Source: DATAGF01 sp963835685 (GTDB lineage Bacteria; Actinomycetota; Thermoleophilia; Miltoncostaeales; Miltoncostaeaceae). Taken from it: a DNA stretch of 64,000 nt. Where the stretch lies: contig CAWIGI010000016.1 of the NCBI GenBank assembly GCA_963835685.1, positions 161,912 through 225,911 on the forward strand, read 5' to 3'. This document shows, piece after piece, positions 42,201 through 51,909 of the stretch; within the stretch, counting starts at the first letter, position 1, and the number at the start of each line of letters is the position of its first letter. The notes beneath the pieces were generated by a model, which saw only the letters and a program-made list of their open reading frames with translations, was not told the DNA's origin and searched no databases. The position numbers and the translations under genes are program-made.

Positions 42201-42983
42201 GCTACCCCGCCTTCACCCAGGACAGCCTGCCCATCGACGACGACATCGTCTGGCGCCTCTTCGGCGAGGACGTCGAGGCCGGGCGCATCTCGGAGCCGAT
42301 GGACATCTCCGACGTGTGGAAGAACTCGTACTCGGAGAACACCAGCCGCAAGGTGTGGGCGGCCAAGTACACCGCCCGCCACCCCAACCTGGTCGCGCTG
42401 GAGCTGTCGTCCTTCAAGTGCGGGCACGACGCCCCGATCTACGCGACCGTCGAGGAGGTCGTGCAGAAGTCGGGCACGCCGTACTTCTGCTTCAAGGACA
42501 TCGACGAGAACAAGCCCACGGGCTCGATCAAGATCCGCGTCGAGACGATCGGGTACTTCCTGGACCGCTACCGCGACGACATGGTCCGCGCCAACGACAA
42601 GAAGCGGGAGCTGCAGCGCCGCATGGAGGAGTTCGAGCAGACAGCTGCGCGCGGAGGCGGAGAGCGGGGAGGAGGCGGCGGTTGCCGGCGTCCGGTGAGA
42701 CCGCCACGGCCAACGCGCGGCCAAGATCATGTTCGAGGTCTACCGGGAGGGCGGCTACGACCGCCGCTACCGGGTCGTGTACTTCACGGAGCTCAACGAC
42801 CACAACCGGGACCACGAGCTGAACCGCTGCCTCGCCGGCGAGAGCTTCTACTCCGGCTACCTGGCCGAGTCGTCCCGCAAGGAGGCGCGCGCGATCATCA
42901 CCAGCGCCCTCAAGCGCCTCAACGACGGGGAGGAGCTCACGCCGGCCGGCCTCGAGGCCGAGCTCACGCCGCACCTGGCCTGA
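39224..42983 (+). CDS. Giant acyl-CoA dehydratase activase with duplicated ASKHA domains, frameshifted near 3' end
   Basis: About 1,250 codons. Unit 1: IGLDVGSTTVKAVVV (13-26), FVTGSGASGLAPRIG, VVELGGQDAKIIIF, cluster-ligand cysteines in MNDKCAGGTGAVIDK (Cys139) and HPVAGKCGVFAETDI (Cys178). Unit 2 repeats the plan: FIGLDGGSTSTKAALLD, GIGTTGYAKDIL, ICDVGGQDIKLIIL, NTQCSAGNGYF (Cys481), FGYGCAVFMQSDIV (Cys520). RCFFCKNKCLR (654-661) follows, then a dehydratase-like domain (RIGIPRVLNQYSLNPLFSAY, DPCFPSKVGIPHVHDLL, TQGCRACPTVTTTPEAV, SFKCGHDAPIYATVEE). HgdC-type activases have one ASKHA domain and form dimers around one cluster. After EFEQ (near 42640) indels disrupt the frame; RAAKIMFEVYREGG through TPHLA is the restored C-terminus. 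Confidence 0.82.
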
Positions 42984-42985
42984 CG

Positions 42986-44226
42986 CTGGCCCGCGCCCCC
43001 GAGATCGATCCTGGGGGATGCGCGGGCGAGCTCCAGCGGGACCTCGAGGCGCTGGCGGCCTTCACGGCCGGGGGGCCGGGGGTGACGCGCCTCGCCTGGA
43101 GCCCCGAGCTGCGCGCCGCCTACGGCTGGCTCGAGGGGCGCTGCCGGGAGCTCGGCCTCGACGCGGAGCGTCGACGCGGCGGGCAACCTCGTCGCCCGGT
43201 GGGACGCCGGCGACGGCCCCGCCGGTGCTGATGGGCTCGCACATCGACACCGTGCCCGAGGGCGGCCGCTTCGACGGTGCCCTCGGGGTGCTCGGCGGGC
43301 TCCACGCCGTCCGCCTGCTCAGGGAGTGGGGGGTCGAGCCGCGCAGGCCGGTCTGGCTGGCCGCCTTCATGGACGAGGAGAACACCCGCTTCAACACCGC
43401 CATGTTCGGCAGCCGCGCGTTCTGCGGGGAGGACCTCCGCGGGCTCGGCGGCCGCCGCGACGCCGACGGGGTGACGCTCGCCGAGGCGATGGAGGCCTGG
43501 GGCCGCGACCCCGAGCGGCACGGCGAGGCCCGCCGGATCGAGGAGGTCGGCCACTACCTCGAGCTGCACGTGGAGCAGGGGCCGCGCCTGGAGGCGGCCG
43601 GCACCGACATCGGCGTCGTGACGTCGATCGTGGGGCTCGTGGGATACCGCGCCCGGGTGACGGGGCGGGCCAACCACGCCGGCACGACGCCGATGCGGCT
43701 GCGCCGCGACGCGCTGGCGGGGGCGGCGCGGATGGTGCTGGCGATCCGCGATCTCGCGCGGGGGAGGGAGGAGGCCACCGCCAACGTCGGGGTCATCCGG
43801 GTCGGGCCCGGCAGCAGCAACGTCATCCCCGGGGTCTGCGAGCTGTCGATCGACCTGCGGGCGCCGGCGGCCGCCGGGGTGCGCGAGCTGGACGAGGACT
43901 GCCGGGCCGCCCTTGGCGCGATCGCCGACGAGGAGGGCCTCGCCCTGGCGCTCGAGGAGACCTACCGCGTGCCCCCGGCGCCGCTGTCCGGCGAGCTCGT
44001 CGAGCTGATCGAGGGCGCGGCGGCCACGGAGGGGGCCGGCGCGGCCCGCATGGCGAGCGGCGCCGGCCACGACGCCATGGTCCTCGCGACCCACGTGCCG
44101 GCGGGGATGCTGCTCGTGCCCAGCCGCGGCGGCGTCAGCCACTCGCCCGACGAGTACAGCTCGCCGGAGCAGTGCGAGCTGGGCGCCCGGGTGCTGGCGC
44201 GGGCGGTGGCCGCGCTGGTCTCGTGA
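42986..44226 (+). CDS. N-carbamoyl-L-amino-acid hydrolase / allantoate amidohydrolase family (M20), frameshifted
   Basis: The binuclear-zinc site is visible: LMGSHIDTVPEGGRFDGALG (His, Asp), FMDEENTRFNTAMFGSRAF (Glu-Glu), LELHVEQGPRLEAAG (His). The dimerisation/substrate part RANHAGTTPMRLRRDALAGA follows, and GGVSHSPDEYSSPEQ gives the last His. The N-terminus (LARAPEIDPGGCAGELQRDL, then WSPELRAAYGWLEGR) lies in one frame, VDAAGNLVARWDAGDGP in a second and the remainder in a third, so indels sit near 43168 and 43212. No ATG or GTG start is present; CTG 42986, three bases after the activase stop, is provisional. It hydrolyses N-carbamoyl amino acids or ureido acids, the step after hydantoin opening. 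Confidence 0.8.
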
Positions 44227-44246
44227 CGGCGCGGCCGGGGCCCGAT

Positions 44247-44252
44247 TAGGAT
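44247..44252 (+). promoter_or_regulatory. Candidate -10 element for hyuA
   Basis: TAGGAT ends six bases before GTG 44259; no ribosome site. It would allow hyuAB and the transporter to be transcribed separately from the upstream genes. Confidence 0.5.
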
Positions 44253-44258
44253 CCCGCG

Positions 44259-46307
44259 GTGATCGTCGTCGGGGTGGACATCGGTGGCACCTTCACCGAC
44301 CTGATGCTCTACGACACCGCCTCCGAGGCCGTGCACGTCCACAAGGTCCGCTCGACGCCCGCGGAGCCCGAGCGCGCGATGGTGGAGGGGCTGGTCGAGC
44401 TCTGCGCCCAGGCCGGCGTGGACCCGCGGGAGGTCGGCGGCGTCTACCACGGGACCACGGTCGCCACGAACGCCGTGCTCACGTTCGAGGGCGCGACGGC
44501 GGGGATGATCACGAACCGGGGCTTCCGGGACATCGTCCACATCGGGCGCCACCAGCGCCCCCATCACTACTCGATCATGCAGGACATCCCGTGGCAGGCC
44601 CGCCCCTTCGTGCGGCGCCGCCACCGCAAGGTCGTCTCTGGCCGGCTCGCCCCGCCCCAGGGCGCCGAGCTGGAGCCGCTCGACGAGGGCGAGGTGCGCG
44701 CGGCGGCCCGGGAGCTGCGCGAGGCCGGGGTGGAGGCCGTGGCGGTGTGCCTCCTCTTCAGCTACCTCAACCCCGAGCACGAGCGGCGCGCGGCCGCGAT
44801 CGTGGCCGAGGAGATGCCGGACGCCTTCGTCACGACCAGCGCGGACATCTCGCCGCAGTTCCGGGAGTTCGAGCGGTTCACGACCGCCTGCATGAACGCC
44901 TTCGTGGGCCCGCTCACCGGGCGCTACCTCGAGCGGCTGGCGGGCTCCCTGGGCGAGGCCGGGGTGCCGGGAGACCTGCACGTGATGATGTCCAACGGCG
45001 GGGTGGCGAGCGCCGCGCAGGCGGCGCGGCGCCCGGTGACGCTGATGCTGTCGGGCCCCGCCGCCGGCGTGCTCGGCGGGCTGTGGGCCGGCGACCTGGA
45101 CGGCCGCACCCGGCTGATCACGTTCGACGTCGGCGGCACGTCGGCGGACATCGGGATCGTCACCGAGCGCGGCGTCATCGAGGCCCAGGCCCGCGACACG
45201 CAGGTCGCCGGGTATCCGCTGCTCGTGCCGATGGTCAACGTCCACACCATCGGCGCCGGCGGCGGCTCGATCGCCCACCGCGACCACGGCGGCGCCTTCC
45301 GCGTCGGGCCGCGCAGCGCCGGGGCCGCCCCCGGCCCGGCGGCCTACGGGACGGGCGGCACCGAGCCAACCCTCACCGACGCGAACGTCGTGCTCGGCCG
45401 CATCGACCCGGACCGCTTCCTGGGCGGGGAGATGCGCCTCGACCGGGCGGCCGCCGAGGCGGCCGTCGGCGCGCTGGCGGAGAGCCTCGGCATGTCGCTG
45501 CTCGACGCGGCCGAGGGCATCGTCACGATCGCCAACGCGAACATGGCGGGCGCCATCCGCTCGCGCACGATCCAGAAGGGCCACGACCCGCGCGAGTTCA
45601 CGCTGGTCGCGTTCGGCGGCGGCGGGCCGCTGGCGGCGGCCGAGGTGGCCGACCTGCTCGGCGCGCCCGAGGTCCTCGTGCCGCCGTTCCCGGGGATCAC
45701 CGCCGCCACGGGGCTGCTGACGAGCGATCTGAAGTACGACCAGATGCGGACCGTCTTCATGATCCAGGGCGCCATCGACGCCGATCGGATCGACCGCGAG
45801 CTCGAGGGCATCGCGGGCGAGCTGCGCCGGCGCCTGCGCGACGACGGCGTCGCGGACGAGGACGTCCAGGTCGCCACCGCGCTCGACTGCCGCTACCTGG
45901 GCCAGGGCTACGAGCTGCGCGTCCCCCTCCCCGGGGGCCGGTTCAGCGAGGCGGCCCTCGAGGAGTTCCACCGCATGCACCGCCAGGAGTACGGGCACGC
46001 GTTCACCGACCCGATCGAGGTCGTCAACCTGCGCGTCACCGCGACCGGCGTGCGCCCGAAGGTCGAGCGCCTGCCGCCCGCGGACGGCGCGATGGACGAT
46101 GCCCTGATCGGCGAGGGCGAGGGCGTCTTCCGCGTCGACGGCGAGCTCGCCTCGCTGCCCACCCGCCACTACGAGCGCTCGCGCCTGCCGGCGGGCGAGC
46201 CCTTCGAGGGCCCCGCCATCGTCTTCCAGCGCGACACCACGGTGCTGGTCCCCCCGGGATGGAGCGGTTGTGCCCAGCCCTCCGGCAACCTCATACTCGC
46301 CCGATGA
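44259..46307 (+). CDS. hyuA: Hydantoinase/oxoprolinase family protein, subunit A
   Basis: 682 residues. The ASKHA-type ATP site appears as IVVGVDIGGTFTDLMLYD at the N-terminus (Hydant_A_N), YHGTTVATNAVLTFEGA, and in the central domain LITFDVGGTSADIGIVTE, IGAGGGSIAHRD (metal/phosphate loop) and FTLVAFGGGGPLAAAEVADL. This subunit binds ATP for opening 5-oxoproline, hydantoins or related cyclic amides, and in acetophenone or acetone carboxylases activates other substrates. It always works with subunit B, whose ATG overlaps this stop (ATGA). The adjacent carbamoylase favours a hydantoin-like substrate. Confidence 0.9.
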   Translation: MIVVGVDIGGTFTDLMLYDTASEAVHVHKVRSTPAEPERAMVEGLVELCAQAGVDPREVGGVYHGTTVATNAVLTFEGATAGMITNRGFRDIVHIGRHQRPHHYSIMQDIPWQARPFVRRRHRKVVSGRLAPPQGAELEPLDEGEVRAAARELREAGVEAVAVCLLFSYLNPEHERRAAAIVAEEMPDAFVTTSADISPQFREFERFTTACMNAFVGPLTGRYLERLAGSLGEAGVPGDLHVMMSNGGVASAAQAARRPVTLMLSGPAAGVLGGLWAGDLDGRTRLITFDVGGTSADIGIVTERGVIEAQARDTQVAGYPLLVPMVNVHTIGAGGGSIAHRDHGGAFRVGPRSAGAAPGPAAYGTGGTEPTLTDANVVLGRIDPDRFLGGEMRLDRAAAEAAVGALAESLGMSLLDAAEGIVTIANANMAGAIRSRTIQKGHDPREFTLVAFGGGGPLAAAEVADLLGAPEVLVPPFPGITAATGLLTSDLKYDQMRTVFMIQGAIDADRIDRELEGIAGELRRRLRDDGVADEDVQVATALDCRYLGQGYELRVPLPGGRFSEAALEEFHRMHRQEYGHAFTDPIEVVNLRVTATGVRPKVERLPPADGAMDDALIGEGEGVFRVDGELASLPTRHYERSRLPAGEPFEGPAIVFQRDTTVLVPPGWSGCAQPSGNLILAR

Positions 46308-48019
46308 GCACCGCCCCCACCCGCGTCGATCCCGTCCTGGCATCGGTCATCGCCGGAGCGCTGGACTCGATCGCCACCGAGATGGGCCACAAGCTCGCCC
46401 GCATGAGCTACTCGTCGATCATCCGCGAGAGCGAGGACTTCGGCTGCGTCATCTGCGACGCCGACGCCCGCCAGCTCTGCGAGTCGCGCGAGTCCACCCC
46501 CCTGCAGTCGGGCCCCATCCCCGGCTACATCCGCGGCATCAACCGCCGCTTCGCCGAGATCGGCGAGGAGTGGCGGCCCGGCGACGTCGTGATCCACAAC
46601 CACAGCTACTACGGCGCCTCCCACGAGCCGGACGTGGCCTTCGTGACCCCGATCTTCCACGGCGACGACCTGATCGGGTTCTCGACGACCACCGCCCACC
46701 ACCTGGACCTGGGCGCGCTGACGCCGGGCTCGTGCGGGATCGTCGACGCCTCCGACGCCTATGCGGAGGGCCTGCAGCTCACCGCGATCAAGATCGAGGA
46801 GGGCGGGCGCCGCAACGAGTGGATCTGGCGCATCCTGCGCGACAACGTCCGCGCCGCGTCGCTGGTGGTGGGCGACATGGAGGCCCAGATCGCCGCCGCC
46901 CGCACCGGGGCCGAGCGCTTCCTCGAGCTGGTCGACCGCTACGGCCTCGGCACGGTGCAGGCCGCCTCCGAGGACCTCATGGACTACTCCGAGCGGATGC
47001 TGCGGGCCGAGATCGAGCGCCTGCCCGACGGCACCTACTCGGCCGAGGGCTTCGTTGACGGCTTCATCGACCACCCCGACCCGCGCTACCGCGACCTGCG
47101 CGTCGCGGTGGCGGTGACGGTGAGCGGCTCGGAGATCCACGTCGACCTCACCGGCACCGCGGACCAGATCGACCTGCCGCTGAACATGCCCTTCGAGGGA
47201 ACGGTTGACATCGCGATCTACCTGACCCTGCGCTCCATCCTCCTCGACAGCGTCACCCACCCGCACGTGCCGGCCAACTCGGGCCTGTTCCGGCCCATCT
47301 CGATCCACGCGCCCGAGGGGTCGCTGGCCAACCCGCGCTTCCCCGCGCCCACGATCGCGCGCTTCTGCACCGGCAACGTGCTGGCGGACACGCTCATGCG
47401 CGCGATCGCGCCGATCGTCCCGGACCGCGTCAGCGCCGGGGTCGGCAACCTCAAGGTCGTCGCGTACTCCGGCCTGCTGCCGGAGGGCGGAGGGCACTGG
47501 GTCTACATGGACATCCAGGAGGGCTCGTACGGGGGCCGGCTCGGCAAGGACGGCCTCGACGCGGTCGACACCCTCTACGCGAACACGCGCAACAACCCCA
47601 TCGAGGACATCGAGAGCCACCTCCCCCTCCGGGTCACCCGCTACGAGCTGCGCGAGGACTCGGCCGGCGCGGGCCGCTGGCGCGGGGGCATCGGCACGGT
47701 CCGCGAGATCGAGATGCTGGCCGACGGCGGGTTCTCGCTCGAGGGCGACGGCGCGGAGCATCCGCCGCCGGGCCTGTTCGGGGGCGAGGACGGCACCCCG
47801 GGGGCGGTGGTGCTGAACGCCGGCACCGAGCGCGAGCAGGTGCTGCCGTCCAAGTTCCCCTACCGCAAGGCCGCGGCCGGCGAGCGGCTGCTGCTGGTCG
47901 CGCCCTCGGGCGGCGGCTACGGCGATCCCGCCGAGCGCGACCCGGCCGCGGTGCGCGACGACGTGGCCGACGGCTACGTGACCCCCGGGAGGTTGCCCGG
48001 GGCTCGAGCCGGGCCGTAG
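46304..48019 (+). CDS. hyuB: Hydantoinase/oxoprolinase family protein, subunit B
   Basis: 571 residues with family landmarks: VDPVLASVIAGALDSIATEM, LARMSYSSIIRESEDFGCVI, the PGDVVIHNHSYYGASHEPDV region, IFHGDDLIGFSTTTAHHLDL, IDLPLNMPFEGTVDIAIYLT, and a C-terminal LFGGEDGTPGAVVLNAGTER. Hydantoinase_B carries the hydrolytic metal centre of the A/B complex. Translationally coupled to subunit A. The stop is followed 46 bases later by the substrate-binding protein of an ABC importer, consistent with one catabolic operon. Confidence 0.9.
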   Translation: MSTAPTRVDPVLASVIAGALDSIATEMGHKLARMSYSSIIRESEDFGCVICDADARQLCESRESTPLQSGPIPGYIRGINRRFAEIGEEWRPGDVVIHNHSYYGASHEPDVAFVTPIFHGDDLIGFSTTTAHHLDLGALTPGSCGIVDASDAYAEGLQLTAIKIEEGGRRNEWIWRILRDNVRAASLVVGDMEAQIAAARTGAERFLELVDRYGLGTVQAASEDLMDYSERMLRAEIERLPDGTYSAEGFVDGFIDHPDPRYRDLRVAVAVTVSGSEIHVDLTGTADQIDLPLNMPFEGTVDIAIYLTLRSILLDSVTHPHVPANSGLFRPISIHAPEGSLANPRFPAPTIARFCTGNVLADTLMRAIAPIVPDRVSAGVGNLKVVAYSGLLPEGGGHWVYMDIQEGSYGGRLGKDGLDAVDTLYANTRNNPIEDIESHLPLRVTRYELREDSAGAGRWRGGIGTVREIEMLADGGFSLEGDGAEHPPPGLFGGEDGTPGAVVLNAGTEREQVLPSKFPYRKAAAGERLLLVAPSGGGYGDPAERDPAAVRDDVADGYVTPGRLPGARAGP

Positions 48020-48065
48020 AGTCGCCATCGATCCGCCAAGGGATCAACCGGACACGGGGGGACTC

Positions 48066-49197
48066 ATGACATTGAGGCGATGGTTGGCCCTGCTCCTCGT
48101 CGTCGCGACGGCCGTCGGCCTCGCGGCGTGCGGGGACGATGACGACGAGGGCGCGGCCACCACGGACGCCGCCGCCGTGGACATCGAGCACGCGCAGTCC
48201 CAGCTCGACGCGTTCAGCGCCGAGCCCCAGTTCGAGGCGCCCGGCCCCGCGGTCGATGCCGCGGCCGCCGCGGGCAAGAGCGTCGCGATCGTCCCGGCGT
48301 CGAGCAACGTCCCCTTCGTGACCACCATCGCCAACAACATGGTGAGGATCGGCGACGACGCGGGCCTGGAAGTCGACATCTTCAAGAACAACGGCACGCC
48401 GGCGGAGTGGGCGCAGGGCGTCACGGACGCCATCGCCCAGAACGCGGACTCCATCGACCTGCTCGCCGGCCTCGATCCCGCGGCCATCTCGGCCCAGGTG
48501 CGCCAGGCGACCACCCAGGACATCTCCGTGGTCGCGACCCACCTCTACGACGTGAACCAGGAGATCGACCCGAACATCACGGCCGCGACGAACATCCCCT
48601 ACGAGCAGGCCGGCCGGCTGCTCGCCGACTGGGTGATCGTCGAGACGAGCGGCGACGCCAACGTCCTGGTCACGACGATCGACCAGGTGAACTCCACGGT
48701 CCCGATGGTCGCGGGCATCGAGGACGAGTTCGCCAACTACTGCGGCGACGGCTGCACGCTGACCAAGATCGACTCCACGATCGCCGACCTGGGCAAGCTC
48801 CAGCAGCAGGTCCAGTCCGCGCTCACGAGCGACCCGGACATCAACTACGTCATCAACCTCTACGACAGCGCGCAGGCGCCCCAGACCGAGGCCGCCATCA
48901 AGGCGCTGAGCCGCGACGACCTCCACATCGCCACCTTCAACGGCACGCCCGAGATCATGAAGCTCATCGGCCCCGACTCGGTGATCGCGGTGGACGTCGC
49001 GGAGAACCTCGACTGGATCGCCTACGGCGCCATCGACCAGCACCTGCGGCTGGCCAGCGGCGCGGAGCCGACCACCACCCCGAACATCCCGATCGCGAGT
49101 GTTCAGCGCGGCCAACATCGCGGAGTCCACAGGTCCCGGCCTGGGCTTCGGCAACACCTACCCCGACGACTACCGGGAGCTCTGGGGGCTCCAGTAG
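48066..49197 (+). CDS. Ribose-type ABC transporter substrate-binding lipoprotein, frameshifted at 3' end
   Basis: ATG 48066 follows GGGGGGACTC. Signal MTLRRWLALLLVVATAVGLA ends in lipobox GLAAC. The mature part is a Peripla_BP_4/RbsB-like domain: GKSVAIVPASSNVPFVTTIA, NNGTPAEWAQGVTDAIAQNA, LLAGLDPAAISAQVRQATTQ, NIPYEQAGRLLADWVIVETS and KLIGPDSVIAVDVAENLDWI. Near 49100 the frame slips; the continuation VFSAANIAESTGPGLGFGNT, then YPDDYRELWGLQ, stops at TAG 49197. Proteins of this type bind sugars, autoinducers, purines or ureides. The hydantoinase context suggests a cyclic amide or ureide. Confidence 0.82.
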
Positions 49198-49238
49198 ACG
49201 CCCACGCCGATCCGCGGGCGGCCGAACGGCCGCCCGCG

Positions 49239-50763
49239 CTGTCCGCTCGCGGGCTCTCCAAGCACTTCGGCGGCGTCCAGGCCCTGGACGCCGTCGACCT
49301 CGGGGTCCGCGCCGGCGAGGTGCACGGCCTGCTGGGCGAGAACGGCTCGGGCAAGTCGACGCTGATCAAGATCCTGGCGGGCTTCCACGCCCCGGACGAC
49401 GGCGAGCTCGAGATCGCCGGCCGGCCGGTCCCGCTGCCGCTGCCGCCCGGGCTGTTCCGGGAGTTCGGCATCGGCTTCGTCCACCAGGACCTCGGCCTGA
49501 TCCTCTCGCTGACCGTCGTCGAGAACCTGCGCGCGGGCCTCATCGCGCGGGCGCGGCGCCGGCCGTTCCTGTCGTGGCGCTCGGAGGCGCGCCGCGCGCG
49601 GGCGACCTTCGCGCGCTACGGCGTCCGGATCTCGCCGACGGCGATCGTGGGAGAGCTGCGCCCGGCGGATCGGGCGCTCCTGGCGATCGTGCGGGCGATC
49701 GAGGACGTGCGCGACGAGCACGAGGGCCCCGGGATGCTGGTCCTCGACGAGCCCACCGTGTTCCTGCCCCGGGCCGAGGTCGAGCACCTGTTCGCGCTGG
49801 TCCGCGAGATCACCGCCACGGGCGGCAGCGTGCTGTTCGTGTCGCACGAGCTCGACGAGGTGCGCGAGATCACGGACCGGGTCACCGTGCTGCGCGACGG
49901 GCGCGTGGCCGGGACGGCGGTCACGGCCGTCACGGACGAGTCGCGGCTGGTGGAGATGATCATCGGCCGCCGCCTGGCGACCTACACCGTCGAGCGCGGC
50001 GACCGCACCGACCACGCCCGGGCGGCGTCCGTGCAGGACCTGACCGGCCCCGGCGTCCTGGGGGTCTCCTTCGACGTCCAGCAGGGGGAGGTCGTCGGCC
50101 TGACCGGGCTCGCCGGCTCCGGCTTCGAGTCGGTGCCCTACCTGCTCTGCGGCGCGTGGCGCGCGCAGGAGGGCCGGCTCGTCCTCGACGGCCGCGAGCG
50201 CGATCTGGCGGCGCTCGACCCGCACCGGGCCCTCGACGCCGGCATCGCGCTGATCCCGGCCGACCGGCAGCGCAGCGGCGCGGTCGGCTCGCTCTCGGTC
50301 ACCGACAACCTCACGCTGCCCCGACTGCCGGGCTACCGGCGCGCGCGGCGTGCTCCGCCGGGGCGCGATGCACCGCGACACCGGCGGGCTGATGGGCCGG
50401 TTCGACGTCCGCCCCGGCGACCCGCGCGCCGAGTACGGGGGCCTGTCGGGCGGCAACCAGCAGAAGGCGCTGCTCGCCAAGTGGCTGTCGTCCTCGCCGC
50501 GGCTGGTGCTCTTCCACGAGCCGACGCAGGGGGTGGACGTCGGCGCGCGGCAGCAGATCTACGCCACGATGCGCGCGGCCGCCGAGGCGGGGGCGTGCAT
50601 GCTGTGCGCGAGCAGCGACCACGGCCAGCTCGAGCAGATCTGCGACCGGGTCCTGGTGTTCGGACGCGGGCGGATCACCAGCGAGCTGAGCGGCGACGAC
50701 GTGACGCGCGAGCGCATCACCGAGCGGTGCTACGCGGCGGCCGTGGCCCCGGTGGCCGAGTGA
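49239..50763 (+). CDS. Ribose-type ABC transporter ATP-binding protein (two NBDs), frameshifted
   Basis: NBD1: LSKHFGGVQALDAVDLGVRA, Walker A GLLGENGSGKSTLIKILAGF, FVHQDLGLILSLTVVENLRA, Walker B GMLVLDEPTVFLPRAEVEHL, and switch VLFVSHELDEVREITDRVTV. Its signature segment reads VGELRPADRALLAIVRAI without LSGGQ. NBD2: degenerate Walker A TGLAGSGFESVPYLLCG, ALIPADRQRSGAVGSLSVTD, then after a frameshift near 50345 RFDVRPGDPRAEYGGLSGGN with signature LSGGNQQKALLAKW and VLFHEPTQGVDVGARQQIYA. So NBD1 supplies a good Walker A and NBD2 a good signature. The start is uncertain: no ATG or GTG precedes, and CTG 49239 is provisional. Confidence 0.8.
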
Positions 50764-51788
50764 GCACGGCGGGCGCCCCGGCGCCGGCGCCGGCCGCCGC
50801 CGACCGCTCCCACCGGCGGGTGCGCCTCGCCGACGTCGCCGAGCGCGCGGCGCTCCCGGTCGCCTGGATCGCGACGATCGTCGCCTTCTCGATCGCCGAG
50901 CCCGACACCTTCCCGACCACCGACAACTTCTTCATCAACATCTTCGGGACCCAGGCCGTGCAGGTGGTGCTCGCGCTGGCCCTGATCCTGCCGCTGGTGG
51001 CGGGCGAGTACGACATCTCCGTCGCGGCCAACCTCACGCTGTCGGCGATGATCGTCGCGGTCCTCAACGTCGATCACGGCATGAGCATCGGCCTCGCCAT
51101 CCTCGTCGCCCTGGCCGCCGGGGCGCTGATCGGCGCGATCAACGGCGGGCTGATCGTGCTGCTGGGGATCGACTCGTTCATCGTGACCCTGGGGACCTCG
51201 AGCATCATCGCCGGCGTGGTGCTGTGGCTCTCCGAGTCGCGCACGATCGGCGGGATCTCGTCGGACCTGGTCGACGCGGTCATCATCGACCAGTTCCTGG
51301 GCGTGCCGCTGGCCTTCTGGTACGCCCTCGCGCTGGCCGCCGTCCTCTTCTACGTGCTCGAGTTCACGCCCGTCGGGCGACGCCTCCTGTTCGTGGGACG
51401 GGGCCGCAGCGTCGCCCGCCTCTCCGGCCTCCACGTCGCCAGGCTGCGCTGGGGCGCGATGATCGCCTCGGGCGTCATCGCCGCCGGCGCCGGCGTCATC
51501 TACGCGGGCACGACGGGCTCCGCGGACCCCTCCTCGGGCCTTCAATTCCTCCTGCCCGCCTTCTCGGCCGCCTTCCTGGGCGCCACCGCGATCCAGCCGG
51601 GCCGCTTCAACCCCTTCGGCGCCGTCGCGGCCGTCTACTTCCTCGCCACCGGCATCACCGGCCTCCAGCAGCTCGGCGTGGACACGTTCGTCCAGCAGCT
51701 CTTCTACGGGGGCGCGCTCGTCCTCGCGGTCGCGCTCTCCCAGCTCGTCCGCCGCCGCCGCGCCATCGAGCTCACCCCGACCGAGTAG
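50760..51788 (+). CDS. Ribose-type ABC transporter permease
   Basis: 342 residues, about eight to ten hydrophobic helices. GTG 50760 overlaps the ATPase stop (GTGA). BPD_transp_2 sugar-permease features are LILPLVAGEYDISVAANLTL, INGGLIVLLGIDSFIVTLGT, FTPVGRRLLFVGRGRSVARL (the EAA-like loop with G-R-x-L-x-x-V-G), and SGLQFLLPAFSAAFLGATAI. Last gene of the importer (order binding protein-ATPase-permease) and of the 37.5-51.8 kb block. Confidence 0.9.
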   Translation: MSTAGAPAPAPAAADRSHRRVRLADVAERAALPVAWIATIVAFSIAEPDTFPTTDNFFINIFGTQAVQVVLALALILPLVAGEYDISVAANLTLSAMIVAVLNVDHGMSIGLAILVALAAGALIGAINGGLIVLLGIDSFIVTLGTSSIIAGVVLWLSESRTIGGISSDLVDAVIIDQFLGVPLAFWYALALAAVLFYVLEFTPVGRRLLFVGRGRSVARLSGLHVARLRWGAMIASGVIAAGAGVIYAGTTGSADPSSGLQFLLPAFSAAFLGATAIQPGRFNPFGAVAAVYFLATGITGLQQLGVDTFVQQLFYGGALVLAVALSQLVRRRRAIELTPTE

Positions 51789-51909
51789 GGCCCGGTCGCC
51801 CCGCGGACGAGCCGGGCGCCACATCACGGCCCCGGCGCCCTCGTTCTCGAGGAGGAGGCGAGGTCCATCCTCGCGCCCGATGTGTCGCCTTCGAGGAGGC
51901 GGACACGCG

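Noticed and set aside
39098..42730. Very long open frame (about 1,210 codons) antisense to the activase gene
   Set aside because: Its composition (Val/Leu/Gly/Arg/His/Asp rich, no motifs) is the mirror of the strongly biased codons of the real gene.
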